Assembly: GCA_047633175.1 (NCBI GenBank)
Contig: JBLIEQ010000005.1
Location: 62,001 to 126,000, forward strand
Source: Motiliproteus sp047633175
GTDB lineage: Bacteria; Pseudomonadota; Gammaproteobacteria; Pseudomonadales; Balneatricaceae
Direction of reading: 5' to 3'
Length of the DNA stretch: 64,000 bases
Shown: positions 8,506 through 17,355 of the stretch, in pieces
Numbering within the stretch: position 1 is the stretch's first letter
Layout: every line of letters starts with the position of its first letter
Translations under genes and position numbers: made by a program
The notes under the pieces: generated by a model
The model's database searches: none
Seen by the model: the letters and a program-made list of their open reading frames with translations, nothing else
Told to the model about the DNA's origin: nothing

Positions 8506-8520
8506 TAGATTACCAGTCTA
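8506..8520. promoter_or_regulatory. Imperfect dyad TAGATTACCAGTCTA
   Basis: A second inverted repeat (arms TAGATT/AGTCTA, one mismatch) just 4 bp beyond the first, in the same divergent promoter region. Spacing and A/T content suit a MerR-type site between -35 and -10, but the core promoter elements are not clear enough to place. Confidence 0.3.
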
Positions 8521-8595
8521 GGCTGATGTAGTTTGATAAAAGCTCTATTTTTATTATACTTGGTATTTTTTTTATTTATAATCAAGGATGTATAT

Positions 8596-9264
8596 ATGAC
8601 CTTATGTAAGAAATATATGATACCACCCAAGACTCTTGTGGCCGGTGCGGTTTGCTTGTCGATCAGTCTGATCAGTGGCGAGGTGGCATTGGCAGATCCT
8701 GCCGGGTATGACGAACGCCTGAGCATGCCGGTGAGCATTGATGGAAAACCAGCCGTGCTAACCCGCTTTGAAAAGCGCAAAGGTGTTCATAACGGCCTGT
8801 ACGCAGAGCACCTCAGTACGGTGACAACTGCAGAGGGTGCGCTCCAGGGCTTTGTCAGCATGGATCTGAAAAATGTGATCGCAGATCCGGAGATGCTTCC
8901 CCAGCCCGAGCATGCCAAGGCGATTGCGGATAAGTATCTGGCAGAGGTCGCGCCTGATTTGCTGCAAGACCGCAAGATCCTATGGGTGGATGTCCATGAT
9001 GAAACCCTGCGCATCAGTGATAATGCCGACGGCTACTCTGAAGTCAGGGTGCAAGGGATGAAGGTAAAGTCCCGTAATACCCGCACGGGGCTGTATTTCT
9101 GGGTTATTGTGGGCGCCGATGAACAGGTGATGGTCTTCGAGCGGGATATCCGCTGGATCATTTTCCCAGGTAAACGGGGAACCGAACAGTGGTTGCATGA
9201 TGCCTGGCTGGCTAAGAAACTGGGCACTGAGCGATTGCCTGCCGGGGAGCCTGAGCGCGGCTGA
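8596..9264 (+). CDS. Secreted protein of unknown function
   Basis: A 222-residue protein with a clear Sec signal peptide ending near SGEVALA-DPAGY (about residue 34). I chose ATG 8596 because AAGGA lies 7 bp upstream; an upstream TTG at 8533 would add an implausible hydrophobic leader. The mature part is soluble, with an acidic-basic mix and a strand-rich C-terminal half (TGLYFWVIVGADEQVMVFERDIRW) that faintly recalls PepSY-type beta folds, but I do not recognise the family. It is divergent from the AfsA-like operon and 48 bp ahead of the MerR gene, suggesting a joint transcript with the regulator and some link to the pathway. Confidence 0.75.
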   Translation: MTLCKKYMIPPKTLVAGAVCLSISLISGEVALADPAGYDERLSMPVSIDGKPAVLTRFEKRKGVHNGLYAEHLSTVTTAEGALQGFVSMDLKNVIADPEMLPQPEHAKAIADKYLAEVAPDLLQDRKILWVDVHDETLRISDNADGYSEVRVQGMKVKSRNTRTGLYFWVIVGADEQVMVFERDIRWIIFPGKRGTEQWLHDAWLAKKLGTERLPAGEPERG

Positions 9265-9312
9265 TCGCAGGCATCGCCTTACGGTCAGCGAGTCTTTACA
9301 CAGGAGAGGTAC

Positions 9313-9750
9313 ATGGGCAAAGAAGATCTCGGCGCGCAGGGTATTGCGAGCGATGAGTTGATGAGCATTGGCGAGCTGTCACGCCGCTCTGGTATGACGC
9401 AGCGCACACTGCATCTACATGAGCAGCGTGGCCTGATAGCGTCGATTCGTCGTCAGGATTCGGGTAACCGCTACTTTACCGCCAGCACCCTGCATACTCT
9501 AAACAAGATTAAGCAGTTGCAGGCGATCGGTATGAATCTGGAAGAGGTGGCCAGTGTTCTGGATCTGTATATGGATGCCGATGATCACGGTGCCAGCGGT
9601 AAGCGGGCCGCGCTGGATATTTTGCGCGGCCACCTGAAAGAAGCAGATGTTAAATTGCAGGACCTGACCGGTTTCCGGGAGGAGTTGTTGCGCTCTATTG
9701 TGCGCCTGGAGGTGCTGCTGGAAGACTCCGAGCGACTCAATACTCTCTGA
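9313..9750 (+). CDS. MerR-family transcriptional regulator
   Basis: A 145-residue regulator. After a 16-residue leader comes the MerR winged helix (MSIGELSRRSGMTQRTLHLHEQ, then RRQDSGNRYFTASTLHTLNKIKQL) and a long dimerisation helix. It has no cysteines, so it is not a metal or thiol sensor of the usual kind; the C-terminal part is short, as in members that bind small molecules or respond to stress. ATG 9313 follows AGGAGAGG. It probably acts on the divergent promoter at 8447-8595. Whether its ligand is the product of the AfsA-like operon is an open guess. Confidence 0.85.
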   Translation: MGKEDLGAQGIASDELMSIGELSRRSGMTQRTLHLHEQRGLIASIRRQDSGNRYFTASTLHTLNKIKQLQAIGMNLEEVASVLDLYMDADDHGASGKRAALDILRGHLKEADVKLQDLTGFREELLRSIVRLEVLLEDSERLNTL

Positions 9751-9768
9751 TCAGTACAAGGCGGGCAA

Positions 9769-9840
9769 AGTGCGCCCATCGTCGGACTACTTTCTACTCA
9801 CAAAACGCTGACCCACAAAAGAAACACACTCCCCCTGTGG
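9769..9840. repeat. Degenerate REP-family repeat
   Basis: Contains the half palindrome CCCATCGTCGGACTAC and the tail ACCCACAAAAGAAACAC, both found next to full TCGGACT palindromes elsewhere in the window. It separates the convergent merR-type gene and metH. Confidence 0.6.
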
Positions 9841-9856
9841 GTCCAACTCGCATGAA

Positions 9857-12800
9857 TCAGCTATCTTCAGGTTCATAGCCCAGGTTAGGTGCCAGCCAGC
9901 GCTCCATCAGGCTCATCGCCATGCCTTTACGCCGGGCATAATCCTCGACCTGATCTTCGGCGATCTTGGCGACGCCGAAGTACTGGCTGTCCGGATGGCC
10001 GAAGTACCAACCGCTGACCGCGGCGGTGGGGTACATGGCGTAGCTTTCGGTGAGGCGGATGCCGGTGTTGGTTTCGGCATCGAGCAGTTGCCACAGCTGG
10101 TCTTTCTCGGTGTGGTCGGGGCAGGCCGGATAGCCGGGCGCGGGACGTATGCCCCGGTACTGCTCGGCGATCCGCTCGTCGAGGCTGATGACCTCGTCGG
10201 CGGCGTAGCCCCAGAACTCTTTGCGAATCCGTTCATGCAGGCGCTCGGCGAAGGCTTCGGCGAGGCGATCGGCCAGGGCCTTGGCCATGATCGAACTGTA
10301 ATCGTCGTGATCCGCCTCGAAAGCATCCACCATCACCTCCAGGCCGATACCGGTCGTGACCGCAAATCCCCCCATATGATCGGCTTTGCCGGACTCCAGC
10401 GGCGCCACATAGTCGGACAGGCAGTGGTTGTACTTGCCGCTGGTTTTCTGGGTCTGCTGGCGCAGATGGTGGAGGCAGATCAGCTCTTCGCTGCGTGTTT
10501 CATCGGTGAAGAGCCGGATATCATCGTCACCGACCTGGTTGGCGGGAAACAGGCCGATCACCCCCTGGGCGCGGAGCTTCTTGTGTTTGATGATATCGGC
10601 TAGCATCGCCTGGGCATCATCGAACAGCTTGGTGGCTTCAACGCCCATCGTCTCGTGAGTCAGGATCTGCGGATAGCGCCCCTTGAGTTCCCAGGAGTGG
10701 AAGAACGGGGTCCAGTCGATATAAAGGGCCAGCTCACCGATGTCATAGTCAGTGAAGACCTGGATGCCGGGGTTATTGGGCAGCTGGGGGCTGTAATTGG
10801 CCCAGTCGATGGGCTGCTTGTTTTCCCGGGCCTTGACCAGGTTCACTCGGCGGGCGTCCTTGATCTTGGCGTAGTGGCGCTCGCGGGCCTCGGCGTACTC
10901 CGCTCGGATCTCAGCCACATAGGCATCGCGCTTGCTGGCGCTGAGCAAGGCCGAGGCCACCCCGACAGCGCGCGAGGCGTTGTGCACGTAGACAACGGGC
11001 TGACTATAGGCGGGTTCGATTTTGACCGCGGTATGCATTTTGGAGGTGGTGGCACCGCCGATCATCAGCGGGATCTTGAGGCCGCGGCGTTCCAGCTCTT
11101 TGGCGACATTGACCATCTCGTCAAGGGACGGGGTGATCAGGCCCGAGAGGCCGATCAGGTCGGCCTGCTCGTCGATCGCGGTCTGGATGATCTTCTCGGC
11201 CGAGACCATGACCCCCAGATCGATAATCTCGAAGTTATTGCACTGCAAGACCACACCGACGATGTTCTTGCCGATATCGTGGACGTCGCCCTTGACCGTG
11301 GCCATCACGATCTTGCCGTTACCGGAGCTGGCACCCGCCTGGGCACCCCGCGCCTTCTTCTCCTCCTCGATATAGGGCATGAGGTAGGCGACCGCTTTTT
11401 TCATCACACGGGCCGATTTGACCACCTGCGGCAGGAACATCTTTCCGGCGCCGAACAGGTCACCGACGATTGACATGCCATCCATCAGCGGCCCTTCGAT
11501 CACCTCGATAGTGTGCGGGTACTGCACACGGGCTTCTTCGGTATCGCTTTCGATATGCTCGGTAATACCCTTGACCAGCGCGTGTGACAGGCGTTGGTTG
11601 ATGGGCCAGGAGCGCCACTCCTGCACCGCCTTGGTTTCGACCTCGGCACCTTTCGCGCCGAACTTTTCGGCGATGCCGAGCAGCGCCTCGGTATTGAAGC
11701 CTGCCCGGTCATCTTCGGACTCGAGTTCGGTCGAGTCCGGGCTGCGGTTCAGGATCACGTTCTCGACCCGATCGCGCAGCTCCGGCGGAATATCGTCGAA
11801 GATCGCCAGCTGGGCGGCGTTAACGATGCCCATATCCATCCCCGCCTGAATCGCGTGATAGAGGAACACCCCGTGGATCGCCTCGCGTACCGGATTGTTA
11901 CCGCGGAACGAGAAGGAGACGTTGGAGACCCCGCCGGAGATCAGCGCATGGGGCAGAGTCTGCTTGATGGTGCGGGTGGCCTCGATAAAGTCCACCGCGT
12001 AGTTGTTGTGCTCTTCGATGCCGGTAGCGACCGCGAAGATATTCGGATCGAAGATAATATCTTCCGGCGGAAAGCCGACCTTATCGACCAGCACCCGGTA
12101 GGAGCGGGTGCAGATATCCACCTTGCGTCGGTAGGTATCGGCCTGACCATCTTCGTCGAACGCCATCACCACCACGGCAAAGCCGTAGCGGCGGATCAGT
12201 TTGGCCTGGTGGATAAAGTTTTCTTCACCCTCTTTCAGGCTGATCGAGTTGACGATCCCCTTGCCCTGGATGCATTTGAGGCCGGCTTCGAGGATCTCCC
12301 ACTTGGAGGAGTCGATCATCACCGGCACCCGGGTGATGTCGGGCTCGCCGGCGATCAGGCTCAGGAAACGCACCATCGCGGCCTCGGAATCGAGCATCCC
12401 CTCGTCCATGTTGATGTCGATCACCTGGGCACCGTTCTCGACCTGTTCGAGACAGACACCTAACGCCGCCTCAAAGTCCCTTTCCATGATCAGGCGTTTG
12501 AACTTGGCGGAACCGGTGACATTAGCGCGCTCGCCGACATTCACAAACAGGCTGTCGGCGCTGATGTTAAAGGGTTCCAGGCCGGCCAGGCGGCACTGCA
12601 CCGGGATATCGGGCAGCAGGCGCGGGGCGCAAGGGCGCACGGCCTCGGCGATCGCCTGGATATGTTCGGGGGTGGTGCCGCAGCAGCCGCCGACGATATT
12701 GAGCAGGCCGGAGCGCGCCCACTCGCCGATCTCATCGGCCATCTGTTCGGGCGTCTCATCATACTCACCGAAGGCGTTGGGAAGCCCGGCATTGGGGTGC

Positions 12801-13615
12801 GCTGATACAAAGCTGGAGCTGACCCGGGACAGTTCCTGAAGATAGGGACGCAGCTCCTTGGGGCCCAGTGCGCAGTTCAGGCCAACCGCCAGAGGCTGGG
12901 CGTGGCAGATGGAGTTCCAGAAGGCTTCGGTGGTCTGGCCCGACAGGGTCCGTCCGGAGGCATCGGTGATGGTGCCGGAGATGATCACGGGCAGCCGCAG
13001 CTGATGCTCATCAAAGTACTGCTCGATGGCAAAGATCGCCGCCTTAGCATTCAGGGTGTCGAATACGGTTTCGATTAGCAGCAGATCCACGCCGCCGACG
13101 ATCAGGCCGTCGATCGCCTCGAGATAGGCGGTCACGAGCAGGTCGAAACTAGTATTACGGGCGGCCGGATCGTTAACATCCGGTGAGATGGACGCCGTGC
13201 GATTGGTAGGCCCCAGAACCCCGGCCACATAGCGTGGCTGGTCCGGCGTTAAGGCCGTGTATTTATCGGCACAGGCGCGCGCCAGGGTGGCGGCGGCCAC
13301 ATTGATCTCATGGGTCAGTGACTCCATCTCATAATCGGCCATGGCGATATGGGTGGAGTTAAACGAATTGGTCTCGAGGATATCGGCGCCGGCCTCGAGA
13401 TAGTCATCGTGGAGCCGGCTGATCAGCGCCGGCTGGGTCAGCACCAGCAGGTCATTATTACCCTTAACATCGGTATGCCAGTCGGCGAAGCGCTCGCCAC
13501 GGAAGTCCGCCTCTTCGAGTTTTTCGCGCTGGATCATGGTGCCCATGCCGCCGTCGAGTATCAGAATGCGTAGCTTGAGACTTATATAGAGGGGATGGTT
13601 CTCGATGTTCTGCAC
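9857..13615 (-). CDS. metH: Cobalamin-dependent methionine synthase
   Basis: A 1,252-residue four-module enzyme, close to the 1,227 residues of Escherichia coli MetH, moving the methyl group of 5-methyltetrahydrofolate to homocysteine. In order: homocysteine/zinc domain (about 1-340, with LDGGMGTMIQ, GLNCALG and the Cys pair in VGGCCGTTPEHI), pterin-binding domain (about 355-620, FVNVGERANVTGS), cobalamin domain with the B12-ligand His at about residue 779 in DVHDIGKNIV, and the AdoMet reactivation domain (RPAPGYPACPDH). No frame break was seen. It stands alone, convergent with the MerR gene. No cobalamin riboswitch could be recognised in the upstream 200 bp. Confidence 0.97.
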   Translation of the reverse strand: MQNIENHPLYISLKLRILILDGGMGTMIQREKLEEADFRGERFADWHTDVKGNNDLLVLTQPALISRLHDDYLEAGADILETNSFNSTHIAMADYEMESLTHEINVAAATLARACADKYTALTPDQPRYVAGVLGPTNRTASISPDVNDPAARNTSFDLLVTAYLEAIDGLIVGGVDLLLIETVFDTLNAKAAIFAIEQYFDEHQLRLPVIISGTITDASGRTLSGQTTEAFWNSICHAQPLAVGLNCALGPKELRPYLQELSRVSSSFVSAHPNAGLPNAFGEYDETPEQMADEIGEWARSGLLNIVGGCCGTTPEHIQAIAEAVRPCAPRLLPDIPVQCRLAGLEPFNISADSLFVNVGERANVTGSAKFKRLIMERDFEAALGVCLEQVENGAQVIDINMDEGMLDSEAAMVRFLSLIAGEPDITRVPVMIDSSKWEILEAGLKCIQGKGIVNSISLKEGEENFIHQAKLIRRYGFAVVVMAFDEDGQADTYRRKVDICTRSYRVLVDKVGFPPEDIIFDPNIFAVATGIEEHNNYAVDFIEATRTIKQTLPHALISGGVSNVSFSFRGNNPVREAIHGVFLYHAIQAGMDMGIVNAAQLAIFDDIPPELRDRVENVILNRSPDSTELESEDDRAGFNTEALLGIAEKFGAKGAEVETKAVQEWRSWPINQRLSHALVKGITEHIESDTEEARVQYPHTIEVIEGPLMDGMSIVGDLFGAGKMFLPQVVKSARVMKKAVAYLMPYIEEEKKARGAQAGASSGNGKIVMATVKGDVHDIGKNIVGVVLQCNNFEIIDLGVMVSAEKIIQTAIDEQADLIGLSGLITPSLDEMVNVAKELERRGLKIPLMIGGATTSKMHTAVKIEPAYSQPVVYVHNASRAVGVASALLSASKRDAYVAEIRAEYAEARERHYAKIKDARRVNLVKARENKQPIDWANYSPQLPNNPGIQVFTDYDIGELALYIDWTPFFHSWELKGRYPQILTHETMGVEATKLFDDAQAMLADIIKHKKLRAQGVIGLFPANQVGDDDIRLFTDETRSEELICLHHLRQQTQKTSGKYNHCLSDYVAPLESGKADHMGGFAVTTGIGLEVMVDAFEADHDDYSSIMAKALADRLAEAFAERLHERIRKEFWGYAADEVISLDERIAEQYRGIRPAPGYPACPDHTEKDQLWQLLDAETNTGIRLTESYAMYPTAAVSGWYFGHPDSQYFGVAKIAEDQVEDYARRKGMAMSLMERWLAPNLGYEPEDS

Positions 13616-13827
13616 GACTGTATCCTTTAGCTGCTAACCGCGATGGCGCCTGGAGGTTAGGTGGCGACCGTAAAAAAGTCGTTATTGTACTGCCAATGGC
13701 TATGTAAAGGCTTGAATTCGCTTCAACCGGGCATGAATTTGATTGCTGCTGCCCAGCTCCGGTCTTATTGGGGTGGCAGCGTGCGTTGCATTTTTTTGAG
13801 AGGCTTTGGAATACTCGCCCGCGCTGT

Positions 13828-14400
13828 GGGTCGGACTTTAGTCCGACGCAGGCAGCTCCTTGCCAGCCCTGTCGGACTAATCTCTACCCACAGAACGCCG
13901 GCACATAAATGCGTCGGGGTTATGCGTCGGGGTCACGTGCGTCGGGGTCACGCGTGCGTCGGGGTCAGGCCTTACATTTGACACCGTGCGTCGGGGTCAG
14001 GCCTTACATTTGACACTGCAAAGCTTGAGGCCTGACCCCAGGGCTCTTTGACACTGCAAAGCTTGAGGCCTGACCCCAGGGCTCTTGACCCCAAGGCCCC
14101 GACCCACAAAAGAAACACCCCTTCCCCCATAGGTCTCCCTGTAAGTCGGACTTTAGTCCGACAAATCTGGCAAGGCGTGCCCGGAGTCGGACTAAAGTCC
14201 GACCTACGAGTCCGACCCACAAAAGAAACACCCTTCCCCCATAGGTCTCCCCATAGGTCTCCCTGTAGGTCGGACTTTAGTCCGACAAATCTGGCAAGGC
14301 GTGCCCGGCGTCGGACTAAAGTCCGACCTACGAGTCCGACCTACGAGTCCGACCTACGAGTCCGACCTTCGAACTCATCCTACGAGCCTGACCCACCAAA
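13828..14400. repeat. Intergenic repeat complex (REP/BIME pairs and GGGGTCAGG repeats)
   Basis: Three kinds of repeat fill the gap between metH and the suf operon. A TCGGACT palindrome sits at 13830-13847. Two direct copies of a 31-bp unit (13954-13984, 13986-14016) contain GGGGTCAGGCCTTACATTTG, and two inverted relatives at about 14009-14045 and 14047-14084 contain AGGCCTGACCCC. Then a BIME-like pair of facing palindromes occurs twice (14145-14203 and 14269-14327), the two copies lying 124 bp apart as a tandem duplication, followed by CCTACGAGTCCGA satellite copies. Open frames across this stretch are repeat translations, not genes. Confidence 0.85.
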
Positions 14401-14543
14401 TAAATTTCCCCCCAAAAGTTTTCATCCAAACAGCCTCTAAGCTTACTCGTGTCTGCTTTGTTGCCCTGAGTGAGTCCGCTTGGTGTTAATAACCGCTTGG
14501 AGAACATGGTTGACAGTTTTAGTCGGGTATTCCAAACTTGTCT

Positions 14544-14568
14544 AATACCAACTAAATTAGTCAACTAT
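14544..14568 (+). promoter_or_regulatory. Putative IscR type 1-like box upstream of suf operon
   Basis: The 25-bp stretch matches the known IscR type 1 consensus ATASYYGACTRWWWYAGTCRRSTAT at about 21 positions, including the whole right half TAGTCAACTAT and the central ACTAAAT. It lies 72 bp before the sufA start. IscR or another Rrf2-family Fe-S sensor would use it to tie suf expression to cluster status. The regulator gene is not in the window. Confidence 0.55.
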
Positions 14569-14639
14569 TTTGAGTCCCGGTATTGGAGTGGTTTGACAGC
14601 AGTTATAGAGTCAGTCGGGCATAGAAGAGGTGAAGAGCA

Positions 14640-14984
14640 ATGGCGATTACATTAACGGTAAATGCAGCGGAAAAAGTTAAGGCTGAGCTTGCGAAGAACG
14701 GCAAGAGTTTAGGTCTACGCCTTGGTGTCAAAAAGGTGGGTTGTTCCGGCTTTGCCTACACCTTCGACTATGCCGATGAGGTGCTTGCCGACGACCAGGT
14801 GTTCGAATCTCGTAACGTGACGCTGGTGGTGGATGCTGCCAGCCTGCCTATTATCGACGGTTCAGACGTTGATTTCGTCAAGGACAGGTTCAATGAGACG
14901 TTCAAGTTCGATAATCCGAACGCCGAGACCGAGTGTGGCTGTGGTGAGAGCTTTAACCTGAAAAAATCCAGCACTGCGCCCTGA
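14640..14984 (+). CDS. sufA: A-type Fe-S carrier SufA/IscA
   Basis: A 114-residue HesB/IscA-family protein that accepts Fe-S clusters from the SufBCD scaffold and hands them to clients. The three conserved cysteines are visible: Cys in KKVGCSGFAYTF and the C-terminal pair in ECGCGESF. ATG 14640 is preceded by AGAGGTGAAGAG. It opens the suf cluster with sufB 107 bp downstream. The exact subtype (SufA, IscA or ErpA) cannot be settled by eye, so the symbol follows the context. Confidence 0.9.
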   Translation: MAITLTVNAAEKVKAELAKNGKSLGLRLGVKKVGCSGFAYTFDYADEVLADDQVFESRNVTLVVDAASLPIIDGSDVDFVKDRFNETFKFDNPNAETECGCGESFNLKKSSTAP

Positions 14985-15091
14985 AATGCTGCCGGGGACG
15001 CGCAGGAATATCGCCCGGGTCTAGGGCTCTTTGAGGCTTCTGCGCTTTTTAACTCTCGATAGTCGGCTTGATAATAATGAGGTAGATTTTA

Positions 15092-16528
15092 ATGAGTGAG
15101 GCACTACAAAAACTGGTTAACCAGCCCTATAAACATGGCTTCGTTACCGACATCGAAACCGATGTTGCGCCTAAGGGCCTCAATGAAGAGATCATTCGCC
15201 TGATTTCGAGCCGGAAAAATGAGCCCGAGTGGCTGCTTGAATTTCGCCTCGAATCTTACCGGGCATGGCTCAAGATGACAGAGCCTGACTGGCAAAATTG
15301 TCACCATCCCGAGATCGACTTTCAGGCCATCAGCTATTATGCCGCCCCCAAGGTCAAGCCCAAGTTAAACAGCATTGATGAAGTCGATCCTGAATTGCTG
15401 CGTACCTTCGAGAAGCTCGGCGTGCCCATGCACGAGCGCATGGCGATGGCCGGGGTTGCTGTCGATGTCATCTTTGACAGTGTGTCGGTAGCCACCACCT
15501 ATAAAGCGAAGCTGGCCGAGGTCGGCATCATCTTCTGTTCGATGTCCGAAGCGGTGTTGGAGCACCCGGAGCTGGTGCGTAAATACCTGGGTAGCGTGGT
15601 CCCTAGCGGCGATAACTTTTATGCGGCCCTCAACGCTGCGGTATTTACCGACGGTTCGTTTTGTTTTATTCCCAAGGGCGTTACCTGCCCGATGGAGTTG
15701 TCGACGTACTTCCGGATCAACACCGAGGAGTCAGGACAATTCGAGCGCACCCTGATCATCGCCGAGGAAGGGGCTACCGTCTCCTATCTGGAAGGTTGTA
15801 CCGCACCGGCCTTTAGCAGCAACCAACTGCATGCGGCGGTGGTCGAACTGGTCGCCCTCGATGATGCCGACATCAAGTATTCGACCGTGCAGAACTGGTA
15901 CGCCGGTGATGAAGACGGTGTCGGTGGCGTTTACAATTTCGTGACCAAGCGGGGCCTCGCCAAGGGCGTCAACTCACGTATCTCCTGGACCCAGGTCGAG
16001 ACCGGGGCGGCGATCACCTGGAAATATCCATCGGTGATCTTGCTGGGCGATAACTCGGTCGGTGAATTCTATTCGGTCGCGGTCACCAACCACCATCAGC
16101 AGGCCGATACCGGTACCAAGATGGTCCACGTCGGCAAAAACACCCGCAGTACCATCGTCAGCAAAGGCATTTCCGCGGGCAAGTCGAATAACAGCTACCG
16201 CGGACAGGTCAAAGTTGCGGCCAGCGCCGAGGGTGCGCGCAACTATTCCCAGTGCGATTCGATGTTGATCGGCGAGGAGTGCGGCGCTCACACCTTCCCT
16301 TATATCCAGGTACGCAATAATAGTGCCCAGATTGAACACGAGGCCTCGACCTCGAAGATAGGCGAGGACCAGCTGTTCTACTTTGCCCAGCGTGGGATTG
16401 ATGCGGAGGCCGCAGTCTCGATGATTATCAATGGCTTTTGCAAAGATGTGTTTCAACAATTACCCCTGGAGTTTGCGGTCGAAGCGACCAATCTCCTGAG
16501 TTTCAAGCTAGAAGGAAGTGTCGGATGA
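15092..16528 (+). CDS. sufB: Fe-S cluster assembly scaffold SufB
   Basis: A 478-residue SufB, the core scaffold subunit of the SufBC2D complex on which clusters are built. Characteristic stretches include SRKNEPEWLLEFRL near the N-terminus, CTAPAFSSNQLHAAVVELVA, and the beta-helix region ending in EHEASTSKIGEDQLFYFAQR. Cys residues in QCDSMLIGEECGAHT belong to the conserved assembly surface. Length agrees with gammaproteobacterial SufB (about 480-495). The stop overlaps the ATG of sufC (ATGA), indicating coupled translation. Confidence 0.97.
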   Translation: MSEALQKLVNQPYKHGFVTDIETDVAPKGLNEEIIRLISSRKNEPEWLLEFRLESYRAWLKMTEPDWQNCHHPEIDFQAISYYAAPKVKPKLNSIDEVDPELLRTFEKLGVPMHERMAMAGVAVDVIFDSVSVATTYKAKLAEVGIIFCSMSEAVLEHPELVRKYLGSVVPSGDNFYAALNAAVFTDGSFCFIPKGVTCPMELSTYFRINTEESGQFERTLIIAEEGATVSYLEGCTAPAFSSNQLHAAVVELVALDDADIKYSTVQNWYAGDEDGVGGVYNFVTKRGLAKGVNSRISWTQVETGAAITWKYPSVILLGDNSVGEFYSVAVTNHHQQADTGTKMVHVGKNTRSTIVSKGISAGKSNNSYRGQVKVAASAEGARNYSQCDSMLIGEECGAHTFPYIQVRNNSAQIEHEASTSKIGEDQLFYFAQRGIDAEAAVSMIINGFCKDVFQQLPLEFAVEATNLLSFKLEGSVG

Positions 16529-17355
16529 TTTATCAAGACAGCAAAATCTTGCTCGAAGTGCGCGGACTCTGCGCAACCGTAAATGGCATCGAAATCCTCA
16601 AAGACCTGGACTTCACGGTCAGGAGCGGCGAAGTACACGCCATCATGGGTCAAAACGGTTCTGGTAAGAGCACCTTTGCCAAGGTGCTCGCCGGTCACCC
16701 CGCCTACGAAGTGACCGGGGGTACGGTGCTCTTCGAAGGCCAGGACCTGTTCGCGTTGGAACCGGAAGAGCGTGCGCGCGCCGGTTATTTTCTGGCCTTT
16801 CAGTATCCGATCGAGATACCCGGCGTGGGCAACAGCCAGTTTCTGCGGCTGACGTATAACACCCTGCAAAAACAACACGGCAAGGACGAGTTGGACCCGC
16901 TTGAATTTGACGACTTCGTCCGCGAAAAGATGAAGCTGCTGGACATGAGCCCCGATTTCCTCGACCGCAGCGTCAACGCCGGTTTCTCCGGTGGCGAGAA
17001 AAAACGCAACGAAATATTGCAGATGGCGTTGCTGGAGCCGCGGGTAGCGGTGCTGGATGAGACCGATTCGGGTCTGGACATCGACGCCCTCAGGATCGTC
17101 GCCCAGGGTGTCAACCAGCTCTCGACCCAGGACAATGCAACCGTGATGGTGACTCACTATCAGCGTCTGCTGACCTATATAGTGCCCGACTTTGTGCATG
17201 TTATGGAGGCTGGCCACATCATCAAGACTGGTGGTAAAGAGCTGGCACTGGAGCTTGAAGCGCACGGCTACGACTGGGTCAGCGCCGAATATAAGCGTGC
17301 GTTGCAGAATGAGGATAAGAGCGAGACTCAGACTGCGGGGCCTGTGACTTTATGA
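16525..17355 (+). CDS. sufC: Fe-S assembly ATPase SufC
   Basis: A 276-residue ABC-type ATPase without membrane domain, working with SufB and SufD. Walker A is GQNGSGKST, the signature SGGEKKRNE and Walker B VAVLDETDSGLD, all diagnostic of SufC. I chose ATG 16525 (overlapping the sufB stop by 4 bp), giving MIYQDSKILLEVRGL; longer frames upstream lie inside sufB. The end overlaps sufD by 4 bp. Confidence 0.97.
   Translation: MIYQDSKILLEVRGLCATVNGIEILKDLDFTVRSGEVHAIMGQNGSGKSTFAKVLAGHPAYEVTGGTVLFEGQDLFALEPEERARAGYFLAFQYPIEIPGVGNSQFLRLTYNTLQKQHGKDELDPLEFDDFVREKMKLLDMSPDFLDRSVNAGFSGGEKKRNEILQMALLEPRVAVLDETDSGLDIDALRIVAQGVNQLSTQDNATVMVTHYQRLLTYIVPDFVHVMEAGHIIKTGGKELALELEAHGYDWVSAEYKRALQNEDKSETQTAGPVTL

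Noticed and set aside
13616..13830. Cobalamin riboswitch upstream of metH
   Set aside because: No B12-box (GCCACTG-type) sequence or matching fold could be found on the minus strand.
14048..14440. Plus-strand ORF of 130 codons
   Set aside because: Its whole sequence is REP/BIME and GGGGTCAGG repeats.
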